From positions 62,001 to 126,000 of the forward strand of contig MCGO01000019.1 of the NCBI GenBank assembly GCA_002104985.1: a stretch of 64,000 nucleotides of DNA, in the 5' to 3' direction. Positions within the stretch are counted from its first letter, which is position 1, and every line of letters starts with the position of its first letter. A program made the translations under genes and the position numbers. The notes beneath the pieces are model-generated. The model was given only the letters and a program-made list of their open reading frames with translations, had not been told where the DNA came from and ran no database searches. Below, piece after piece: positions 55,432 through 64,000 of this stretch. The stretch is from Rhizoclosmatium globosum (lineage: Eukaryota; Chytridiomycota; Chytridiomycetes; Chytridiales; Chytriomycetaceae).

Positions 55432-58013
55432 TCAGTTTGTATATATGCCTGCCTTTTTGAGCAACTCTGCTCTAGTGACAGGTTGATCAATCGCCATAAT
55501 CGCGGTTGCAACGTCTCGTAGCCCTTCATCCATATCCTCCTTCAATTTCCCATCGACAGATCCACCACCACTATCCCTCGAACTACTCGCAACAATAGTC
55601 CCATAAGGATTATTCCCTCTCAACATCATCCCCTCCCTCCTCACATCCTTAAACCTCCCTCTTATCACCCTCTCCCACTCCCCAAACGCTTCCTCCCCAG
55701 AAACCGCCAAACAATGCTCCTCAACCCCCGCTTCCTCAACCCGAAACCGATACCTCACCCACTCCGGCTCCACAAGAACCCCAACCCCAGCCGGCGGCCC
55801 TACTAAACCCCTCTCTCCCCCTTCCTCTTCCCCACCAACCCCCCACCAACAGCCCCACCCTCATCCTCCCACCGCGTCGAAAACAAAACACACTTCCGTC
55901 CAACACCCAACCCACGAACCGTAAACCGAACATCACAAACCCCCGCCGAAAACACAAGCACACTCGGTTCCGCAACTACATCCACGCCGTACACATGCAC
56001 AACAAGACCCTCCACGTCTCCCCCGCTTGCTGTAAGCGTTATGACGGGGCTCGGGGCGTTGACTTGGAGGTTTAGGTACGGCGTTGTGGAGATGTATCCG
56101 ATTTGGGATGCGGAGCCGTCAGTGTCTACTGAAAAGGTCCATTGGATTTTCGGGGTCGGGGTGGATGTGGGGGACGGGTGTGGTGGTTGGATGAGTGGGG
56201 TTGTGGAAACGGAGTCGAAGAGGGTTGTGAGGGACTCTGTGTGAGCGTTTTCGCAGGCGGTGAGGGAGATGCTTGTTGCATCTGGGCGGGACTTTATGGC
56301 GTCTTGGAGGACGGGGAGGAGGGTTTGGATGAATTTTTTGCGGAGAGGTTGGAGGTCGGTTGTTGGTGTGGTGGTCGTGGTGGAAAGGTTGGTGGAGAGG
56401 GTGAGGAGGGATGAAACTGTTTTGTGGATTTGAGCGTGGTTCCAGTGTTGTTGAGGTGCAGTGTCTGTGGAGTTGTGGGTGGGGTGAATGGGGGCAGGAT
56501 CTTTGCGAGGGATTTGGGGTTTGTTTGGAGCCAGCGAGTGACGAAAGCGGATATTATTGTATCGACCTTGATTTGATAGGTTAATATTTGGTTAATAAGA
56601 GGTTGGCGTACCTTGTCGTTTCATCGATCGGCAACTCCAACTGACCCAAAAGGAACCTGAAAGCAGGTACAAGATCCATTCCCGCGAACGGAAAGTATTT
56701 CATAAACTGTCCAAGAATAGCAGAATGCGCATCAAGACTCAAAAACTTTCCAATAGCAGCCTTGTTTAGTCTAGGTGTGGTGAGTAAGAAAGTAGCCACG
56801 GCCGTGGGCGTCCGTGGGAAAATATCTTTGGAAATCAAGTACGATATTGATTTCACAGGATGAGATTCAAATGTACGTGACACAACAGTTTCAATTTTGA
56901 GCTTTGTTTCAGGATCCAAAATGAAAAGCCCGCCCGTGTCAGATGATGGGTGTGAGGTATAGTCGTTGAATGCAATAGTAGTGGTTTTAGATGCAGTTGG
57001 AATCAAGAGAGCGGTTTGAAGTAGATTTGTGAGGATGTACGACGCTCATACGGTTTTGTGATTAGAAGGAAGTCTGAAAACAGGAATAAATAGCATTCTT
57101 TGAGATTTGATATGGTTGTAAGAGTCCAAGCAGGACCTTCTTTGATGAGGTAAGACCAGTGTTGAACTTATAGTGGCACTGGTAGATGAAGGTGACGGAG
57201 GGTCATAGTCCAGTGGAAGAGGGGAATCAATGCGGGAGTCCAGGATAGATTCTTTTGGCAGTTGCATTGAAGCCGAGCTATTTTCTGAACTGCTCTTTGG
57301 TGGTTTTGAGTGTCTCGGGGGTTTCAGAGGCATTGGCAGGTTGAAAGGGGCGATACTTGTGGATCGACTCGGGACCACGACGCCTGACACTGCCAAATCC
57401 AAGTTTACTTTTGAGTCCGATCGAGGCAGAATTGAGGGCATTGACGAGGGATAACTGCGATCGTCCCCTTCAAGAGCAAGTGCCTTTGCCAGACCCGCAT
57501 TTGAATCCCTGCGCATTCGATCAATTGCCGAATGAGTCACAAGAACATCGTCGTTTGATCGGGAAATAAATGAATCAATTGAAGGTTTGCGAGCAAGATC
57601 AACGTGGTTCTGAGTACTTTGTCTTTGAAGGGCCTTTGCCTTTGCGGATCGTTCGGCGGCGGCGGCAATTCGCTGCGAAAGAAAGCCAAGCGACTTTTCT
57701 CTGATTAAAGCCGGTGCGGGTGCGGGATTCGAGGATGCCAAGGTGGTTTGGTTGGTGGCTGCCTCGATCTGTCGCTGTTCGTGAAGCTTCTGCTCGGATT
57801 GTTTGGGTTGTTTGGGTTGTTTGGGTTGTTTGTTTAGGTTATTAGGCACTTTGAATAAGCTGCAGCTTATTGGTAGGTGGGTGGATTAGGTACCTGCTGC
57901 ACTCGCATCTTCAGCTCGAGTGTTGACACTTCCTGTCCCGCTGCTGCCGCCCGCTCCTTTTCAACAAGAATCTCCTGCTCCTTCCGAGCTAGCATCGCTG
58001 ATAGTCGCTCCAT
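55432..58013 (-). CDS. Sec7-domain ARF guanine-nucleotide exchange factor
   Basis: A coiled first exon (MERLSAMLARKEQEILVEKE) and a large disordered region at 57849-57046 precede a Sec7 domain: FN...PVKSISYLISKDIFPRTP, VATFLLTTPRLNKAAIGKFL, FPFAGMDLVPAFRFLLGQLELP, then, in a new exon, VDTIISAFVTRW. This is the canonical order ending at the glutamic-finger loop. The loop reads LPIDET rather than LPGEAQ, so the glutamate is present with a one-residue insertion. Downstream sequence has an all-beta segment of unknown type near 56250-55800 and EWVRYRFRVEEAGVEEHCLA near 55700. Likely activates ARF GTPases on membranes. Frame changes near 57010, 56600, 56530 and 55800. Confidence 0.75.
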
Positions 58014-58272
58014 TCTTGAAGGTGAAGTGCCTGTGGTGCTGTGAGTCTATGGGTCAACAAGGCTCGTTTTCGGCTCTCAAATTGGTGGGCGTCAGACACA
58101 AGGCAATGCAAGGCGATGGAAGAACATCAATCAAATATATAAGTGCATAACTCTGCTTTATCCAAATAAATAAAAACGCATCACAAGATAATATCATAAG
58201 AACTAAACGACAATATCACTCCAAATCACACCTTCCATCAACAAAAAAGAAGAGTAAAGAGAACCACATTGC

Positions 58273-60438
58273 TTAAAAGCCTTTGAACGCATCTGAAAAC
58301 AGATCTTGTGTCATCTTGGCTCCATTCGCATACTTCAACATACTCGCATAATCCTCAGTCGGCCCCCTCTTGGCCCGCTTCTCAATCGCTTCAGGTGTAT
58401 CACACGCAGGCAAAAACGGCGGCGTCATTTTGCGTTCCTCCACCTTCTGCCAATTAATCTTTTGATAAAACGGTTGCGCTCGAATCTCTTCTCCATCCCC
58501 AACACTTCCCAACCGTTTTGTCGGGTCCGGCTCCAATAACCGCTTAACAATGTCCTTTGTCGTGCCTTTGATCATTGGATGCCATTTGATTTTCATTTCT
58601 GTAATGTTTTCGTAGATTTGTTCAGAGGAATCGTCACCAAATGGTGTTTTGCCAGAGACGAGTTCGAAAATGAGGACTCCAAAGGACCACCAGTCGACGG
58701 CTTTTGTGTAGGCACGGTTTCGAACGATTTCGCGCGCAATGTAGTCTGGGGTACCGCAGAAGGAGTTTGTTGTTGTGGTAACTACTTTGGCGAATCCAAA
58801 GTCGGCGAGTTTGACGTGGCCGGTTGTATCGAGAGGATATTCTAAATTGATTATTGATGCATCTTTAGTACGCAGTCCAGTTCAAAATCCAACATACCTC
58901 AGGTTTCAGATCACGGTAGACAATATTGTGCGAATGCAGATACTGTAGAGCAATGAGTACCTCACAAGTATAGAATCGCCATCTTCCTCCCCGAATTTCT
59001 GTGCAATCAAATATCAGCCAACGGTCAACAAAATCAACACTCGCTCACCTGAACCTTCCGCAAATACGAAAACAAATCTCCACCATCAATATACTCTATA
59101 ATCATGTACAAATAATGTGTATCCTGAAACGAATGATACAGCTCCACGATAAAGTTGTGCTTGATATTCTTGAGAATCGCCTTTTCGTTAATCACCTGTT
59201 TCTCCTGCTTCAATTTAATCAAATCCGCCTTCTTGATCGCTTTGAGCGCATAGTATCGTCCCGTGCTCGCCTTCATACGCACAAGGAACACAGTCGCGAA
59301 CCCACCCTTCCCAACCTTCCTAACGATATGGAAATCATCAAGCGTATAGCTTCGTTGAACCTGCGTGTTTGAGATTTCATACGCAGAAAGACCGGCAGAC
59401 TTTTTATCCGCCGTGAGCCCCGCCATCGAGTTATCAATATTCAAGCCCCCACTACTACCACCCCACCATGATGCTGATCAAGATTCTGCCAGAACTCGCC
59501 TTCACAATCGACTGAGTTTTATTCGGCTGCTCCGTCGCGCTCCGCAGCCCTTTCATACTCTTCCGTCCAAACAGCGATATCTTGGGCATACTCTTTGTGA
59601 ACGACTTTGCCGTATCCTTGCTCAAGGCCGTCGGTTCGCTCGGTTCAACGGCGTCGGGATGGTCGGGTTTCGCGAGGAAGTCGAATTTTTGGCCAAAGAT
59701 TGATTTCTTGGGCATGGGTGTTTGGTCGGCTTTGAAGACTTCGCCGTGGGAGGATGTGTCTTGGGAGTGGAGGGAGGTTGTCGATTTTTTCATGGAGGCT
59801 GTGCTTTTGTTGCGGGTGAGGACGCTGGCGGGGATGGCGGGGACTGGGGCGTCGATTGGGGTTTCGTTGATGCTGTGGCTTGATTTTGTTTGGTGTCGGG
59901 AGGAGACGGAGATGCGGCCAGAGTATTCGCTTACTTTCTCGGTGTTGTGGGTGGATTGGTGTTGGGAGTTTTGAGTGGCTGCGGCTATGCTTGTGTTGGA
60001 GGATTCTTTGTTTATGTGGGAGTTAAGTTGGGTGTTGGAGGACGTTGGAAGGGGAACATTGTCTGGTATAAGCTGTGATGTACTCTTTGTTGAAGATTTG
60101 GAGCGGCGTAGGCTACTAAAGATGGCTCCTACGACTGACTTTTTGCGTTCGGGTGCAGGGGAATCGGAATCCCCCGTCCACTTGATATTTCCTTCCTCCG
60201 TCATCATAACAGATTTGCTTTTTGCGTGCGTATTGCGTGCGGCAAGGTTATTATGTGATGTATCAGCTCCAATTGCGGGTAACATTGGGTTAGACCCCTC
60301 TCGGGCCATTTGAAGTTGCGAGTTGTTGTTACTCATGGCCTTTGAAGCCAGATTATCGGGACCATCATCTGCCACCTTCTTCTTGGCCGTAAGCTTAGAG
60401 AAGAGACCTCCCTGTGACTCGTCTTTTTTGCTGAACAT
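58273..60438 (-). CDS. AGC-family protein kinase, PKA catalytic-like (copy 2) with long N-terminus
   Basis: A Ser/Lys-rich N-terminal region of about 330 residues (60438-59455) precedes a kinase domain starting [19 protein letters not shown]. Motifs: [48 protein letters not shown] over an intron near 58910-58850, DFGFAKV, activation-loop [27 protein letters not shown]. It continues to [21 protein letters not shown] and an AGC tail ending [11 protein letters not shown], with the kinase-tail F but no classic FTEF. Frame changes near 59465 and at exon joins. Substrate-recognition residues suggest a PKA-type enzyme; regulatory subunits were not seen nearby. Confidence 0.85.
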
Positions 60439-60765
60439 GGATGGAATCTACGGCACAACAAAACGTCATCAGTATTATCTCCATAAGTAAAAGCTCAATC
60501 AAACCTCTCTAGGATATACTGTGTTGGCGTCAGACTCGCTTGTCTATTGTTCTGTTGAGGGACCGAAATCACCAGAAAATCCCCTTTGTTCCAACTTTCT
60601 TCCAGAAGCCCGCTGTTACTCCTCTCCTTTTTATCACTCATTAAAATAATAAATTAAGAAACAGAATCTAAATCGTTCAAGAATTACATGAAGAACTGGG
60701 TAAATCATCTATTCACTTATACCACCAACAATAACGACGAAAAAACGAACTTAATGAGAAACAAC

Positions 60766-61974
60766 TTAATCCTTGAGACTTTCAGCCCATTCAATCAAAG
60801 AAATTCCATCCGCAATAACATCCATACAGTAAGGATGTCTCAAAAGGTCTTCTGGGCTGAATCTCTTTGTTGGGTCCTTGATGACACTGTATTTCCAGTG
60901 GGTTAGCAATGATTCATACCATTTTGTTTCAGAAGAATGGAAATCCGACGTACCATTTGGAAACCAAATCCTCGAACATGGGTGTGAATTTGCCAGGTGG
61001 CAAGCTTGGTGGCTCACTTTCCTGCACATAGGTCATCATCTCAAAGAGCGACAAGAGCGGGTACACGTTCTTTCCGGTCGAGATTTCAATCAAGGAGAGG
61101 CCAAGAGCCCATACATCACTTGTTACAGAGTACGAGTTTTCGCTTGTGATTCTTTCAGGAGCTAACATTGGATTATCAGTTTGTCCAAAGTTTAAGGGGG
61201 GCTTTCATACCCAAGTATCCTTGAGTTCCTGTGAAAGTACGCGCAATGGTGTCCAACACCTGCTTCGAGACACCGAAATCCGTGATCTTTACTTGTCCTT
61301 TACTATTCACGAGAATGTTGGATGGCTTGATGTCTATGTCAATCCAATTTAGAAATCGATGAAGGGGAAACAGCAATGAAGGGGAGGCGTAACAACAATC
61401 CAAACCTCGATGAAGAATCGACTTTTCAGAAAGATAAAGAAGTCCACGCAATACATGCACGGCAATTTTGACTGTAGTGACTTCGGGGATGGGTCCCTTC
61501 TTGTGATAGATGTTGTCAAGGGAACCCAAATCCATGTATTCGAGGCACACGGAAATGGCTCCTTCATGGGAAAAGGCTCCGTACGATGAAACAATGTAGT
61601 CTGATCGAACAATGTGGAGGATCTTGAGCTCTGATTTAAGCTGACGTTCGGCCTTTTACGGTTGGATTCATCGTCCACAGAGACCATAATGTTCTATCGC
61701 ATATCTCAGTAGCTATAGGACCAGACTAGGAGATAATTACCTTTCTAGCCATGATGATGCCCGTTGGAATGTGCCTTACTTTCGACACTGTTCCCCCGTT
61801 TCCAGCACCGAGTTCACCAAGAAACTCAAGGTCCTTGTCCTTCAGCTTCATGGCGTCCTCGCCATCATGTGGAAGCAAGTCGGATGGATCAGTTGTGTCG
61901 GCAATCACTCCTGATCCGGCACTGGCACTGCCTGGAGCGATTGAGAGACCAAGACCAGGCTTCTTTGGAGGCAT
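60766..61974 (-). CDS. MAP kinase kinase (MEK)-like protein
   Basis: Start [16 protein letters not shown]. The kinase begins [20 protein letters not shown] (Gly-rich loop as in MEK1), then [21 protein letters not shown], catalytic [12 protein letters not shown] (joined over an intron at about 61418-61342), DFGVSKQ. The activation segment lies before [35 protein letters not shown], and the C-terminus runs [16 protein letters not shown]...WAESLKD. A short non-kinase N-terminus lacks a visible long MAPK docking tail. MAP2K in stress or cell-wall signalling (Ste7, Mkk or Pbs2 type undetermined). Frame changes at 61190, 60940 and the first exon end. Confidence 0.87.
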
Positions 61975-62027
61975 TGCTTTTTTTGGAATGGATTTATTAA
62001 ACCAATTAAATAGTGAGAACTGCTTTA

Positions 62028-63877
62028 TTATGTCACATTCTTGTTGACGTTAACATATCCAGTTCCAAGACAAGTTAATACAACTGTTCCCTTCAGCGAA
62101 GTGTATATCCGATTTCCCTCTTCGTCAGTCACTTCCTCCTCAGGCTCTTCACCAATCTTGAACACAACTCCCAAGAACTGCTTCAAGTCTCTCAAAAGCT
62201 GGATAGAGAACGGTGTCAAGGTACCCACTCGCACCTTTCCAACATCTTCTGGTCCCAACGCCAACATTAATATTGACAGCCATTGCGCGTTTCCGTCGAC
62301 ACAACCACCCTTTCGAATCTCAGTCAATAATAACCGTGCAGCCCTAATACCCAAGTCTTCAGGTGTAGGGAAAGTGTAATCGTTCTGCAAGTGTCCAGCA
62401 ATACCCTCTTGAGTCGCAGTGGACACAATCGCCCGTGCTGCACTTCCAACAACAGCGGTACTCTCCTCAATAGCACCATCACCCAACTTGAGTTCTGGAA
62501 TTTCATCACCTTCCGCCAAAACCTCTTGTGAACTCTTTTTCCTTGGCTGGTAAGAACACTCTGCACTGTACAAGACTCCAGTCGTGGTCTCTGCAACCAA
62601 CGAAACACCATAACCAGGACACTTTCCACTCTCAGCACCCTTATACACATCCGTGTACAAGTATACATCAGGGATGTATCGACTCAATAGTGATCGCGCG
62701 CTATCAACGACACGGTTCGCCATTTGAGGAGAGATACGAGTGGCATAAGCGATTCCACGGATACGTTTCACGCCGAGGCCTGGGTCAGTGAGGGTTGTTG
62801 GTTTCAGAGATTTACGACAGGGCATTGGAAAATGACTTGTCCTCCGCCGAGAGGGGGTGCACCGCGCCGAGTGATTTTGAGGTCAAGAGGAGCATTGGTG
62901 GTTTGGATTACTGGGAGGAACTTTTGAAGGGTTGGAAGAGTAACTGTGCGGAGGGTATCGACCTGTTTTGGAGGGAAGTAATTTTTAGATTTTGATGAAG
63001 GAGAGTGAGAGGAGGAAGAGGAATAGAAGAGGTTGGCAGTATGAAATGGTCAGAATACAAGGGCTCCCCATGGTTACATAGTAGTAGGAAGAACGAAAGT
63101 CATTGTATAAAAAGGGTATCATCATAACAATGCATACTGTTGAGTATTTGAGGGAGAGATAAGGGAAGCGAAAGGAGAGGGATACTCACACAAACATCGA
63201 CATTGTCGTTTGTGATTCCATTCAGTGTAAGATGAAAGGGAACTTTTGCGAATGGAGCAATAGCAATCAGGGGTTCCAGAAAGTATCCAATCGCTCTTGA
63301 GTTGGGACAATCGTGGACAATCTTTCCACCAGTGATCACACCAGGCTTATATAATAGAGAGGATCCAGTGTATGAGATTTCGAGGTGAGAGCCGTTTGTG
63401 ACCTTTTCAAGCAGACGAAGGAAGGATACTTCGTAGTCTTTGGAAGGGGTATTAGTTTCAAAAGCTAGGATGAACAGCGAAACAGAGACAAGAAAAGAAG
63501 AGGAAGAGCAGAATCAGATAAGTGCGGCTCCACATCACTCTTGCGATCAAACAAGATTGAGAAAGGTAAAGCGAATAAAAGCATATCATCCTATGTACCA
63601 TAAAGCATGGTCTGTCCCTCCTAGCTAGGCCCTATCTACCGCCACCTAGGACTGATAATAACTCACCAGCAAGCCCTGGAAACTCGTCCTCGTTCACCCG
63701 AATCTTGTCAATGCGAATCGTGCGTCCCGAAACAGTGGCAAGAAGAAGCCGTTGCCGCAGGTGCAAGTGGCCTTCAAAGCGCAGTATTGATGGATTTGGA
63801 CCAGCGGAAGCTGATACCTTTTGTTTCTTGAGTGAAGGAGAAGTGGAGGAGGGTGGTCGCTGAACGAGGGTGGCCAT
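62028..63877 (-). CDS. RCL1: RNA 3'-terminal phosphate cyclase-like protein
   Basis: Exons 63877-63668, about 63439-63191 and 62965-62028, about 400 aa. N-terminus [21 protein letters not shown], then [38 protein letters not shown], a one-base shift in an A-run at 62812, then [26 protein letters not shown] and [29 protein letters not shown]...[12 protein letters not shown]. The cyclase active-site histidine at the end is replaced, as in all Rcl1. Rcl1 is an essential nucleolar protein of the U3 snoRNP/small-subunit processome that acts in 18S rRNA processing. Confidence 0.92.
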
Positions 63878-64000
63878 TGAAATCAGACTTTGTTCAATGA
63901 AAGGGAACGTGAAGAAAAAGCAAAAAAGAGGAGGACAACTTCGGGTCTTTTCTCACCTTGTCGCCTGGTTCCTGTGATTCGAGTTTCATGATTGCTTTGT

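Noticed and set aside
63957..63989. Small exon MKLESQEPGDK with a donor at the window end
   Set aside because: The ATG and GTGAG donor are there, but no in-frame acceptor into RCL1 works and nothing more of a gene is visible; too short to support.

Overview
The window reads as a nuclear contig of a zoosporic fungus, most likely a chytrid. Genes lie on both strands and are split by short GT-AG introns, mostly 40-60 nt. Housekeeping genes have fungal character (Rcl1, an Mss116-like DEAD-box helicase, a carnitine/acylcarnitine carrier, PKA-type kinases, a MAP2K). A TPPP/p25-alpha protein and a HAUS3-like augmin subunit fit a lineage that builds flagella. The species cannot be named from the sequence.

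Layout. 1-3.75 kb: three class A FAD-dependent monooxygenase paralogs on the minus strand. 4.3 kb: a tRNA-Leu(AAG). 4.43-14.43 kb: a candidate composite mobile element. It has four gene units bounded by short inverted motifs: a DUF3987 P-loop protein, a TET/JBP-like 2OG-Fe(II) dioxygenase, a possible Ulp1/adenain-type cysteine protease, and, on the opposite strand, a Crypton-type tyrosine recombinase with a GCR1_C domain. 14.5-19 kb: HAUS3-like gene and a C2H2 transcription factor. 19.2-35.5 kb: a lineage-type expansion of seven 7-TM genes (two badly decayed), accompanied by a pair of two-TM luminal-domain paralogs, and interrupted by a GC-rich island and a ~0.8 kb foldback repeat. 35.8-45.4 kb: RhoGAP protein, DEAD-box helicase, CBM9-like protein, PKA-like kinase, METTL26-like methyltransferase. 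45.4-52.5 kb: three more FAD monooxygenases interleaved with a TPT-family transporter, a tRNA-Arg(CCG) and an enoyl-CoA isomerase. 52.9-63.9 kb: TPPP, carnitine carrier, Sec7 ARF-GEF, PKA catalytic-like kinase, MAP2K and RCL1.

Many genes, including conserved single-copy ones, carry single-base frameshifts, often in homopolymers. This looks more like uncorrected long-read indels than universal gene death, so frame breaks should not be read automatically as pseudogenes. The plus-strand genes of the mobile element, the enoyl-CoA isomerase, TPPP and the carnitine carrier are clean.

The most novel item is the ~10 kb element. Cryptons are usually described as short, essentially single-gene elements, whereas here a Crypton recombinase sits with a putative DNA-modifying dioxygenase, a P-loop ATPase and a putative protease. 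Gene structures were assembled by hand from splice sites and family resemblance. Family names are motif-based calls, not database hits.
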